Positions 55,310-64,000 of a stretch of 64,000 nt of DNA are shown here, one piece after another (position 1 is the first letter of the stretch; the number at the start of each line of letters is the position of its first letter). The stretch comes from Euglena gracilis (Eukaryota > Euglenida > Euglenophyceae > Euglenales), in NCBI GenBank assembly GCA_039621445.1, contig CP154957.1:32754399-32818398 (forward strand), written 5' to 3'. The translations under genes were made by a program, and so were the position numbers. The notes beneath the pieces are model-generated. The model worked only from the letters and a program-made list of their open reading frames with translations, did not search any database and had not been told where the DNA came from.

Positions 55310-56309
55310 GACGTTAATTTTAGTAATTTTTTTTGAAAACTGAGGGGGGGTAAATGTAAATTTCTTTTTCTTTTTTTTAGATCTATGACCCCCACTTTTT
55401 TGAATTGTAAATTTGTTTAAATTTGAAAATGTGTTTGGCTGAGCGGAGTTCAGTTAGTTTGTGTGATCATTTTCATCATTCAAGGTCTTTGTGGTGGTTT
55501 TTTGCTGCGAAGTTTTCTTGGTCACAGCTCTGCATTATCACGCCTGAAAAACACCTCCAGAAATGAAGTGGATTTTCTGATATCTTCAGACCAGGTTTTT
55601 TGAAGGGACCATCATTTTTGTTCATCTTTGGTTTACTCTTATACGCCGCGATGCATAAATTTCACCACTAATTGTTCATTTCTGGGCACAACAAACCGCA
55701 TGTCAGGTAGAAGCAACGGTGTTTTGGTACCAAGCAATGCCTCATTTTCTTGGTGCTGATGGATGCATGTCCCAAAGTTTTTATGTTTTTTATTTTGCCT
55801 GTGGGTGAGCTCATTGAAACCATGTCTTTAGTATTTTTGCCTATATTTCTCACAATTGTTTTTATTAACGGGTGATGGGTTATATCGTTGATGGTTTTTT
55901 CACAAGTGTTTACAAGCTGCGGTCCTTTGTTCATGCCCTGTCACTATTTTGTACCTTAACCCTTGAACCAAGGCGCAAACCGTGCCCTCACCCATCCAAG
56001 ATATGTTGATTGTGGACCGCGGGAAATTTTGACTCACAAAAATATTTTTTTTCCATTTCCAAACCTTGTTTGGCTGAGATGGATAGGTGGATGGCCCCAG
56101 AATTTAGTGACCCAGATGGACAAAAAGACAAACTTTTTTTTTTGAGCCTGCACCGTCTTGTCAACGGGAGGGTCCACGTTTCAATACAACCAAATTTTTT
56201 TCGCAAATTATGCCCCACGGAAAAAAGGCATCAAAAAAAAGCATGATGATTAACACCGCCTAAGAATTCTTTTTTTCTCTTTTGTGATGGTCCCTCTCGT
56301 CGCATGCAG
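55310..56309. other. Low-copy intronic sequence
   Basis: AT-rich; an 88-codon minus-strand ORF at 55668-55934 without recognised domain. The polypyrimidine-rich end TTTTTTTCTCTTTTG...CATGCAG at 56270-56309 is a good acceptor. Confidence 0.4.
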
Positions 56310-56490
56310 GGCCCAAGGCCAGAAGATGTCCCCCAACGACTCGGAGCCGATGCGCGTCGAGTTCGCCAAGTATGCAGCCGACTCTGCCCGGGGGCCTTTC
56401 CGCCGCTCCCTGTCCCCACCGCGCCGCATCCCCCCACCGCCCCGGAGCCCGCCCCGCCGCTCCCCCCGGCGGTCCTCCCGGCGGCGCTCC
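56310..56490 (+). CDS. SR protein exon: end of RRM1 and start of RS region
   Basis: Starts G-GCC after CATGCAG. KMSPNDSEPMRVEFAKYAAD is the loop and beta-4 of an RRM (RBPMS-type L-x-G-x-x-x-x-P ... L-R-L-E-F-A-K). It is followed by RSLSPPRRIPPPPRSPPRRS, an Arg/Ser domain as in splicing factors. Two donors are possible: GTGAGC at 56491 (phase 0, agrees with the acceptor at 56926) and GTTCGG at 56549 (phase 1). RS domains are phosphorylated and mediate spliceosome contacts in nuclear speckles. Confidence 0.8.
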
Positions 56491-56925
56491 GTGAGCCGGT
56501 CGCCCCGCCGGAGGTCGCCGGTCCGAAAGTCGTCCCGGCGCCACCCAGGTTCGGCACTGCGGCAGGCAGCGGCAGGATAGCCACCGTTTCGCTTCCACGG
56601 GGGAGATGGGGAATTTTAATTCTGCTGAGTTTGAAGTTGTTTCTTTTGACCCGTAATCACTCAAATTTAGGGCTTTCCATCAGGCTGCTTTTTAACAGGG
56701 GGAAGGGGTTGGTGGGTTGGTGGGTTTGGAGCTGGGGTCTGGTTTGGGCTCTGGTGCGAAGCGCTTGAAATTTTTTATATATTTTTTTTTCGATGGAGTC
56801 ACCCCCAACCACTGCTCCCCTGTCCAAGACACACCGTGCCGTACCTCCTCCCCGTGTCAACAGCACATTCCCTGAACGTTGCTCTGCTCTGCACTTAACT
56901 CAAGTGCCACATCTGAGGGTTTTAG

Positions 56926-57229
56926 GGCAAACGAACCTGGTCCTGCTCCACCCGCCGCTCCCGCACCCCACCCCGCCGCTCCCGCTCCCCGGCCCGGCGC
57001 TCCCGCACCCCACCCCGGAGGTCCCGCTCTCCAGTCCGGCGCTCCCGCTCCCCGGTTCGCCGCTCTCGCTCCCCGCGCCCCCCCTCGCCCCCCAAGGCCC
57101 TGCGCAGCCCACCTCGAAAGCCCCGCAGCCCATCCCGCACCCCGCCCGCCCCCAACCGCTCTCCCCCGCCACGGCCTCGCAGCCCCTCCTCCTCCTCCCC
57201 GCCCACCCCCAAGAAGTCGCGAAGCCGAG
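56926..57229 (+). CDS. SR protein exon: RS domain
   Basis: Acceptor GGTTTTAG at 56918-56925; the frame reads STRRSRTPPRRSRSPARRSR, RSRSPVRRSRSPVRRSRSPR and ends KKSRSR. It is closed immediately upstream by the TAG of the acceptor itself, which supports an exon start here. Ends phase 1 at a GT (57230, GTGCTC, weak). The other two frames give Pro/Ala-rich shadows. Confidence 0.8.
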
Positions 57230-57552
57230 GTGCTCTTTGACTGCTTCTGGACAGCGTTGTGTGCCGTAAATCTGCCAAGTTTCCCTGTGGACAGGGCTCG
57301 GCGCCCTTGACACCGAAAGAGTTCTTCCCCGCAAAGTGGGTCGAACCCCTCCGCCCCACCAGGCCTTACCGTACAGCCCTGAAGAGGGGTGGTGAATCAA
57401 AGCCCCAGGCATCGTTTGATCCCCCCCTCAAATATTCAAAATGTGTCCCATGAAGCTGATTCTGCTTTGTGGCGCGCATCACGGCACGCTCCGCACCCCC
57501 TCGAAGCCAGTCCGCAGCGGGTTCCTCCCCGACGCCCCCGCCCGTCCCACAG

Positions 57553-57982
57553 CCCCCTCCCAGCCCGCCAAGAAGTCTACTTCGGCCAAACCGCAAGGGG
57601 TCCCCTGCCCTCCTGGGCCGGGGTGGGGCAATTCCGTGCCGGACGTCAGTGCAGCAGCGGCGATATGTCGGGGCCCTACAGCGTTGCGTACGCGAAGTAT
57701 TTGGCGAAGAAACCTGCCTGCCCCCCCCCCCCCCCCGCCCCCCCCGACGATTTGCAGCCGGGTCCTCTCCCGGACGCCCCCCCGCCCGTCCCACAGCCCC
57801 CCTCCCAGCCCCGCCAAGAAGTCTCCTTCGGCCAACCGCAAGGGGTCCCTGCCTTCCTGGCCGGGGATGGGCAATTCCGTGCCGGACGTCAGTGCAGCAG
57901 CGGCGATCATGTCGGGGCCCTACAGCGTTGCGTACGCGAAGTATTTGGCGAAGAACCTGCCTGGCCACGACGATTTGGGACA
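57553..57982 (+). CDS. SR protein linker exon with 243-bp tandem duplication
   Basis: The acceptor CCCACAG at 57546-57552 fits phase 1 from the RS exon. The frame passes two copies of a 243-bp unit (offset 243, e.g. CGGACGTCAGTGCAGCAGCG at 57640 and 57883). The second copy reads SPAKKSPSANRKGSLPSWPG, then SVPDVSAAAAIMSGPYSVAY-AKYLAKNLPGHDD. Copy 1 lacks one C in the middle, so its second half is out of that frame. Ends phase 2 before GTGGCT; joining to 58208 keeps the RRM2 frame. Confidence 0.55.
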
Positions 57983-58207
57983 GTGGCTCGCCTGCCCTCG
58001 GACATGGAGCTAAATTTGTATCCTATTTTGCAACTTTCCAGCCAAGTCGCATTTGTCCAAACCAAAGTTGCACAGCTTTGTCGCAAGCATGATGTTTCTC
58101 AGGCGATTTTCTTGCTCGATTTGTTGGATGTATTTGCCAATTTTAGATATTGGTTGCTCCAAAGGCAGAACGTCCCGATGGTGCTGTTTAAGTCTGTCTT
58201 CTCCCAG

Positions 58208-58330
58208 TGATTGGCAGCAGCGTTCCCCTGGGGTCGACCGTGGGATCCTCTACGTCGAGGGCATTCCACTGGACGCCAAAGAGCGTGAGGTCTCTCAGAT
58301 CTTCCGCCCCTTCAGTGGATTCCGAAGGCT
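58208..58330 (+). CDS. RRM2 exon, RNP2 half
   Basis: After TCTTCTCCCAG the frame reads GILYVEGIPLDAKEREVSQI-FRPFSGFRRL: RNP2 (ILYVEG) and helix alpha-1 with FRPF-x-GF, very close in pattern to RBPMS/couch-potato RRMs. Parallel to the 20350 exon (TLYIRNLP...FFRDMPGY). No GT donor lies near the end at 58330; AAG|GCTGCA (58328) could be a GC donor. Sequence after it is MITE-like. Confidence 0.75.
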
Positions 58331-58399
58331 GCATCCAGGCTTGCTTTCCGGGAAGCCATGGATCCATAGCCTAATCAAGCAAGCAAGATCAAAAGGTTT

Positions 58400-58910
58400 C
58401 AACCCCCCTCCCCACAGGGGGTTGGGGGCCCTCCACTCCAGCTTAAGCAACTTAAGCTCCAGCTTAAGAAACTGCTTGGGCTTGGCACGCAGAACAAATG
58501 GCACGGTCCAGCCAGCTGGCACTTTTTTTTTTCCAGCCAGCTCCCCGGTGGGCTTCGGAATCTCTCTCCAGGGAGATTCTGTAGATTTGAAATGAAGTTG
58601 GGCCAACCCAACCCAAATAAAAATATCCGGTGCAAAGTGCCAAGAGTTTTTTGAAAAGTGGGTGGTCAAAATGGTCAAAAATCATTATTTTGAGGGGGGT
58701 TTTGGACTCTCATTTCCAAAATATGGCTAAAAGTTCCAAGCCAGTTATATTCAGGGCTTTTTTTTTTGCCGGTTTTCAGGTACCAGCCAAGTGCAGCACA
58801 ACGCGGTAGGACCCCACTCCCCTGGACCAACCCCGAGGGGGGAGAGTCCAGCCTGCACCATTTTCCAGCCGGCCGGCTGGACCCCCTTCCCGGGGTTTCA
58901 AGATATTCCC
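58400..58910. repeat. GCTTAAG/CCAGCCAGC MITE debris
   Basis: CACTCCAGCTTAAGCAACTT, CCAGCCAGCTCCCC and CCAGCCGGCCGGCTGG resemble the hAT MITE interior. Lies in the RRM2 intron. Confidence 0.45.
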
Positions 58911-59135
58911 TGGCCAAATCCACGTTTTTTTTGTTACGTTCAAACCATAACATATGGAGGGCGCCTGCCTCTGACTCACAACGAGAGAGTCAAGCCGGTA
59001 CCCAGGTCTCGCCTGTTTTGTGGAGTTTGAGAGCAGCACCCACCTTTTATCTTATTATTTATTATTATTATTTATTGTTCACTTGTCCATTCCCTTTTTT
59101 TCTAAGAATCTGATTTGAGTTGATTAAAAACAAAG

Positions 59136-59189
59136 AAGGCGTCCGCGGGACGCACAAACGCCTTTGTGCAGTTTGAGGAAAAAGATGAA
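59136..59189 (+). CDS. RRM2 exon, RNP1
   Basis: KASAGRTNAFVQFEEKDE: NAFVQFEE is RNP1/beta-3. The frame has a TGA at 59121-59123, so the exon starts after it, most simply at AACAAAG|AAG or AAG|GCG (59136 or 59139). Aligned to RBPMS-type RRMs the residue count to the next exon (ATFVKTALKG) is exact if this exon ends at GAA 59189. No GT is there, so the donor is non-canonical or my boundary is wrong. Confidence 0.65.
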
Positions 59190-60363
59190 AGGAAAGATGA
59201 AAAAAATACAAATTTGAAAACTTTCACGCTCAATTTTCTTGTGTATTTTGAACAGGAGCACACCACATCTTTTTTTTCCATTTCGCTGCATTGCCAACTA
59301 ACCAAAATTTGCTATGTGTTTGCTACAATAAGCCTAAGCCCCCCAAAATAATTTTCCCCAAAGCTTGCAAAACTAACTTTGCGGGGTGGAAGGTTGAAGA
59401 AGGTTGAAGATCCATCCGAGTATAAATTTTCCCCCTCCCTCTGGAACAACGGGAAAAATGATTGATTATCTTCTCAGGAAATTGGGGGTGGTAAACTCAA
59501 AAAATTTGCAGCAACGTTTCGTTTGACACCAAAATTGCTTTGAGGAAAGGTGGTAAATCAATACATCAATGGTATTCATCAATGGTTTTAGGTATTTTTC
59601 AAATGGACAGTCCACTAATTTTGCAGGCATTATGCTTTTTAAACGTTTGACCCCCCCACTTCTTACCCCCAGTCATTGCTTAAAGATCCAGCTTGATGGC
59701 CCAGAGATTTCGTAGGTGCGCCGGTAAGGGCTTCTTTGGTTCCAGAGGGGTGTCACAAGGTATTTGAGCATGTTTTTGGTGTTTCGTCACCACCCATTTA
59801 TTGGCATGAGCTGCCCGCCTTATTTTTTTCGGCGCACAGCATGTGGCTTTTGTCTGGTTCTGTCCCATGTTTTCTTCATTCTTCTCTGGCAGTTCGGCCC
59901 GGGGGGGGGGGGGGATGTGGAGGGAAACCTGGGAAAATGAGATGGGGCCACCCAGGCAGGGCTTTGTGGGAATCCCCGAAACCTTATGGGTGTGGTGTAC
60001 CCCCATCCTGGTGGTGGGGGGTCCAACCACCCCCAGCAGGCCTTGTTGCATCTCCAAGGGCGCCAATTTTTAGGTCCAATTTTCCTTCGGCACCTTCAAC
60101 GGTGGGGGGTCGACCCCCCCCCCCCCGGCATCTCGGCTGGGGGATTGACAACCTCCCGCCAAGCCCTCCCTTACAGCCCTGTACCCAGGTGTTGTCTGCG
60201 CTGCTGGCACTGGCACCCACCCGGCAGGAATGCATTTTTTGGTAAAAACAGACCCCAACCCGATAGATTTTCTGGACCTCTGGTTCCCAACTTGCTAGGA
60301 TCCAAATGACTTTTGGTCCAAACAATGTCGGATTTGTGGCCGCTGTCAGCGACCCTCTACCAG
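59190..60363. other. Intron-like region
   Basis: Low-copy AT-rich sequence to 59.64 kb, then CCACCC-rich repeat 59.88-60.13 kb. Overlapping ORFs on both strands at 59.7-60.25 kb show no domain. Confidence 0.4.
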
Positions 60364-60525
60364 GCGACTTTTGTGAAGACTGCATTGAAGGGCTATCCCT
60401 TCGATCCTGCCAAGCCAGACGACCCCCTCATCGTCAGCATTTGCGATACGGATGCAAAGCGGCTACGGGAAGACTCCGGCCGGACTCTGAGCATCCAAAG
60501 GGAATTGCCTCTGCTGGGAAGTTGA
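60364..60525 (+). CDS. RRM2 terminal exon
   Basis: After CTACCAG the frame reads ATFVKTALKGYPFDPAKPDD then PLIVSICDTDAKR and ends LLGS-TGA at 60523-60525. A-L-x-G-Y-P-F-D-P is helix alpha-2 and the loop, and PLIVSI the beta-4 strand of an RBPMS-type RRM (human family pattern: AL-x-G-x-x-FDP ... LRLEFA). This gives the C-terminus of the two-RRM SR protein. Confidence 0.75.
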   Translation, partial: ATFVKTALKGYPFDPAKPDDPLIVSICDTDAKRLREDSGRTLSIQRELPLLGS

Positions 60526-60589
60526 GGGGTCGAACTGGATGGATGAAATATTTTCAGGTGTATTATTCTCGGCAGACCTCTGTTTAGTG

Positions 60590-60715
60590 TGTATCGGCAA
60601 AAAAAATTTGTGTATCGGTGTGTATCAGCAAAAAAAAATTTTGTGTATCGGTGTGTATCGGCAAAAAATAATTTGTGTATCGGTGTGTATCGGCAAAAAG
60701 AAATTGTGTATCGTT
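60590..60715. repeat. GTGTATCGGCAAAAA tandem repeat
   Basis: Four units of GTGTATCGGTGTGTATCGGC-AAAAA, directly after the gene. Confidence 0.85.
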
Positions 60716-60834
60716 TTTTTTTTGAATTTGTGAATGGGCTTTTTGAAAGGCAGGATTTGACACCAAAGAGACTTTCCCATTTCTCAGCATTGACGATATG
60801 GCTCGGATGGGAATCCTCCCCTGGCGTGAGGCGG

Positions 60835-61165
60835 TTAACCCCCCCCCCCACTCATAAACCCCCCCATCTATAAACCCCCCCTTGGGCCGCCAACCAAACC
60901 GGGACCTATAAACTCCCCCCTCAGGGAAGGAAAATGAAAGCCGCCGGGGACAATTTTTTCGGCCGCAAACCACCCAAAAACTGATTTTTTGGCAATTTTT
61001 TGACACCGACCATCATCAAAAATGCCATTTTTGACCAAATTTGCCGAAAACTGCCAATTTTGGGGGTTTCGGGGTCATTTTGGGGGGTCGGATTTTCACC
61101 AACAATTCCGGAACCTATAAACCAGGTTTTGAATAGTGCTGAGCTCTTTATAAGCGCGCCCCCAC
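60835..61165. repeat. CTATAAACCCCCC hairpin remnants
   Basis: TAACCCCCCCCCCACTCATA, ATCTATAAACCCCCCC; ACCTATAAACC at 60903 and 61112. No gene. Confidence 0.5.
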
Positions 61166-62160
61166 CCCTTCATTGACCCCGGCCCGGCGGCCTGGCGGCC
61201 CGGCCTGCGGCCCGGCCGGCAGCCTGGCGGCCCGGCCATCGTCCCGGCGGCCCGGCCGGCGACCCGGCGGCCCAGCCGGCGGCCCGGCGGCCCGGCCGGC
61301 GGCCCGGCGGCCCGGCCATCGTCCCGGCGGCCCTGCGGCCCGGCCGGCGACCCGGCAGCCCGGCGGCCCGGCCATCGTTCCCGGCGGCCCGGCCGGCGAC
61401 CCGGCGGCCCGGCCGGTAGCCCGGCGGCCCCGACGGCCCGGTGGCCCGGCGGCCCGGCCGGTGGCCCGGCAGCCCGGCCAGCGGCCCGGCCGGCGGCCCG
61501 GCGGCCCTTCGGCCCGGCCATCGTTCCCGGCGGCCCGGCGGCCCGGCCGGCAGCCCGGCGGCCCGGCCATCGTCCCGGCGGCCCGGCGGCCCGGCCGGTG
61601 GCCCGGCGGCGCGGCCAGCGGCCCGGCGGCCCGGCCATCGTCCCGGCGGCCCGGCGGCCCGGCCGGCAGCCCGGCGGCCCGGCCATCGTCCCGGCGGGCC
61701 GGTGGCGTCCCGCCGGCTCCCGTCGGCCGCGTCGGCATCGTCCCTTCCGTCGGCCCTGCCTTTTTCCCCCCAGGCCGGCGGCCTCCCTCCCTCGTCCCGG
61801 CGGCCCGGGCTCCCGGCCCTCCGGCCGCGCCCGGCGGCCGGCCAGCGGCCCGGCCGGCGGCCCGGCGGCCCGGCTCCCGGCCCGGGCCCTGCGGCGGTCC
61901 TCGGCGGCGGCCGGCCGGCGGCCGGCCGGCGGAGCGCAATCTTCCCAGTCGGCCCCGGCGGCCCAGGCCCCGTCGGCGGCCCCGCGGCCGGGCCACGGGT
62001 GTTGCCCCGGCGGCCCTGGCCTCGTCCCGGCGGACCCCGGCCAGCGGCCCGGACGGCGGCCGAGCGGCCGGCGGCCCGGCGGCACGGCCCGGCCAGCGTC
62101 CCCTGGGCCGGCCGAGGCCCAGCACCCGGCGACCCCAGCAGCCCTGCCGGCACGGCATGT
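61166..62160. repeat. CGGCGGCCCGGCC minisatellite, extreme GC
   Basis: About 1 kb of short repeats around GGCCCGGCGGCCCGGCCGGC. All three frames on the minus strand and several on the plus strand stay open for 300 codons because stops are AT-rich; Arg/Gly/Pro repeats in every frame argue against a gene. Confidence 0.9.
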
Positions 62161-62169
62161 GATTGGGAG

Positions 62170-63345
62170 GGGGTTGAAAAACGCTCATTTTCGATTTTTT
62201 CAACTTTTTTTTTGACCCAAAATCATATGGGTTGGCGGCCCAAAACGGGGCGCTGGCGGGTCGAAAAACGCTCCTTTTCGGCTCAAAAACAGTTTTTCCG
62301 GGTCCGGGCGGCCAAAAAACATCGTTTCGGGCAAAAAAGATTTTTTCGATTTTTTTCGACTTTTTTGACCCGGTTTTGACCCAAAGTCAATGGGTTGGCG
62401 GCCCAAAACGGGGCGCTCATTTTCGGCTCAAAAACAGTTTTTCCGGGTCCGGGAGGCCAAAAAACATCGTTTTGGGCAAAAAAAAATTTTTCGATTTTTT
62501 TAGACTTTTGTGACCCGGGTTTTACCCAAAGTCAATGGGTTGGCGGCCCAAACGGGGCGCTTGGCGGGTCGAAAAACGCTCGTTTTCGGCTCAAAAACAG
62601 TTTTTCCGGGTCCGGGCGGCCAAAAAACATCGTTTCGGGCAAAAAAAATTTTTTCGATTTTTTTCGACTTTTTTGACCCGGTTTTGGCCCAAAGTCAGTG
62701 GGTCGGCGGCCCAAAACGGGGCGCTGGCGGGTCGAAAAACGCTCCTTTTCGGCTCAAAAACAGTTTTTCCGGGTCCGGGCGGCCAAAAAACATCGTTTCG
62801 GGCAAAAAAATTTTTTTCGATTTTTTTCGACTTTTTTGACCCGGTTTTGAGCCAAAGTCAATGGGTCGGCGGCCCAAAACGGGGCGCTGGCGGGTCGAAA
62901 AACGCTCATTTTCGGCTCAAAAACAGTTTTTCCGGGTCCGGGAGGCCAAAAAACATCGTTTCGGGCAAAAAAGATTTTTTCGATTTTTTTCGACTTTTTT
63001 GACCCGGTTTTGAGCCAAAGTCAATGGGTCGGCGGCCCAAAACGGGGCGCTGGCGGGTCGAAAAACGCTCATTTTCGGCTCAAAAACAGTTTTTCCGGGT
63101 CCGGGAGGCCAAAAAGCATCGTTTCGGGTAAAAAAATTTTTTTCGATTTTTTTCGACTTTTTTGACCCGGTTTTGGCCCAAAGTCAGTGGGTCGGCGGCC
63201 CAAAACGGGGCGCTGGCGGGTCGAAAAACGCTCATTTTCGGCTCAAAAACAGTTTTTCCGGGTCTAGGAGGCCAAAAAGCATCGTTTTGGGCAAAAAAAA
63301 TTTTTCGATTTTTTTTCGACTTTTTTGGCCGAAAACGGCCAAGTC
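62170..63345 (+). repeat. ~160-bp satellite array, about seven units
   Basis: Units with CGAAAAACGCTCATTTTCGG, GTTTTTCCGGGTCCGGGAGG, CATCGTTTCGGGCAAAAAA, TTTTTCGACTTTTTTGACCC at 155-165-bp intervals. Frames spell GGPKRGAGGSKNAHFRLKNS-like peptides and are not genes. Confidence 0.9.
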
Positions 63346-64000
63346 GAACAGTGGAAAAAGTGTACAAAATGGCCTAAAATGGCCTAAATTGGCCAAAAAC
63401 GCCCGTATCTCGGGCTACGCGGGGAGTTGCGGGGAACCCATAATCCCAGTAGATAGAGCGTCCCAAGGGCTTCAATTTAGGTCTCTGGACATTTCCTTTG
63501 ATTTTGCATCATTTTCGAGAAATTTTGAAAACATTGGTTTTTTGACCCCCCACCCCCTCGAAAACGGCTAAGTCGAACAGTGGGAAAAGTGTACAAAACG
63601 GCCATCCGGGCCGAAAACGGCCGTATCTCGGGCTAGGCGGGGAGTTGCGGGGAAATCAAAATACCAGCAGATGGGGCGTTCCAAAGGCTTCAAATTAGGT
63701 CTCCGGACATTTCCTTTGATTTGGCTTCATTTTGGAGATATTTTGAAAATTGACATTTTTTTGGCCGAAATGGCAGAGTCCAAAGGGGGGGGGCTTATAC
63801 AGGGGGGGCGGGTAAATCCTACCCAGTTTGGACCCCTTCGCGCGTGAATAACTCGGGCCTGGTGGGGAGTTGGGGGTCAACTCCGGGTGATTCGGAAACT
63901 AGGAATCCAGTCGCTCGCGACTGAAAAAAAAAAATCCGGGAACCGGGCCGGGATCATGGTGATAATCCGTCGGTTCCCGAGGTGGCCCCGACCCGGGGGG
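63346..64000. repeat. CGGGCTAGGCGGGGAGTTGC modules
   Basis: Two modules (63400, 63620) of TATCTCGGGCTAGGCGGGGA with GGCTTCAATTTAGGTCTC, then GAATCCAGTCGCTCGCGACT as at 49.03 kb. The window ends inside the repeat. Confidence 0.8.

Noticed and set aside
61096-62379. Open frames of more than 300 codons on both strands
   Set aside because: Produced by a stop-poor GC minisatellite; every frame is open and repeats Arg/Gly/Pro.
62232-63377. Repeated Gly/Lys-rich ORFs (KTLIFGSKTVFPGPGGQK-like)
   Set aside because: Translation of the 160-bp satellite; same peptides appear wherever the satellite does, in any frame and orientation.

Overview
The window is nuclear DNA of a eukaryote. It has GT-AG and at least one apparent GC-AG intron, RS-domain and RRM exons, PHD fingers, eukaryotic-type transposase remnants (hAT, Tc1/mariner) and microsatellites. 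There is no operon structure, no ribosome-binding sites, and no rRNA, tRNA or CRISPR that I can support. Gene-like sequence is very sparse and sits in a mass of nested short transposons, perfect palindromes, homopolymeric C/G tracts and satellites. I suspect a protist or alga with a large repeat-inflated genome. A GC splice donor and acceptors of the form AG|G would fit a dinoflagellate, but this is inference only.

Layout. 0.17-0.89 kb: minus-strand spliced gene of unknown function. 3-7 kb: hairpins and satellites. 7.8-9.3 kb: inverted-repeat unit around a broken PHD-finger gene. 9.8-11.2 kb: palindrome plus inverted-repeat element carrying a gene of a new family, itself carrying a 339-bp in-frame insertion. 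12.8-15.1 kb: inverted duplication of an acidic/basic protein gene. 17.7-18.8 kb: hAT transposase C-terminus whose intron holds nested elements. 20.9-22.4 kb: best copy of the palindrome/inverted-repeat/32-bp-iteron element, encoding a protein with a C-terminal PHD finger in a second frame. 22.6-34 kb: duplicated blocks of GTCGGGCCGAC palindromes, with a 2.1-kb element of the same architecture nested in a TA-flanked miniature element at 28.4-30.6 kb. 34-39.1 kb: satellite with a 1.5-kb tandem duplication. 39-53 kb: more repeats, a hAT miniature element with an exact 8-bp target duplication and Tc1/mariner fragments. 56.3-60.5 kb: exons of an SR protein with RRMs of the RBPMS type. 61.2-62.2 kb: extreme-GC minisatellite. 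62.2-64 kb: 160-bp satellite.

Two things tie the window together. First, exons at 20.35, 48.4 and 56.3-60.5 kb look like parts of one two-RRM SR-type splicing factor gene; the 48.47-to-56.31 kb junction matches in phase with GT-AG ends. If correct, the gene covers about 40 kb, mostly transposon-filled introns. Second, several unrelated-looking transposon families share one design (long perfect palindrome at one end, terminal inverted repeats with a related core, iterons at 32-bp spacing). Many hairpins from different families also share the same centre, GGCGCC-NNN-GGCGCC. I do not recognise this class and regard it as the most interesting content.
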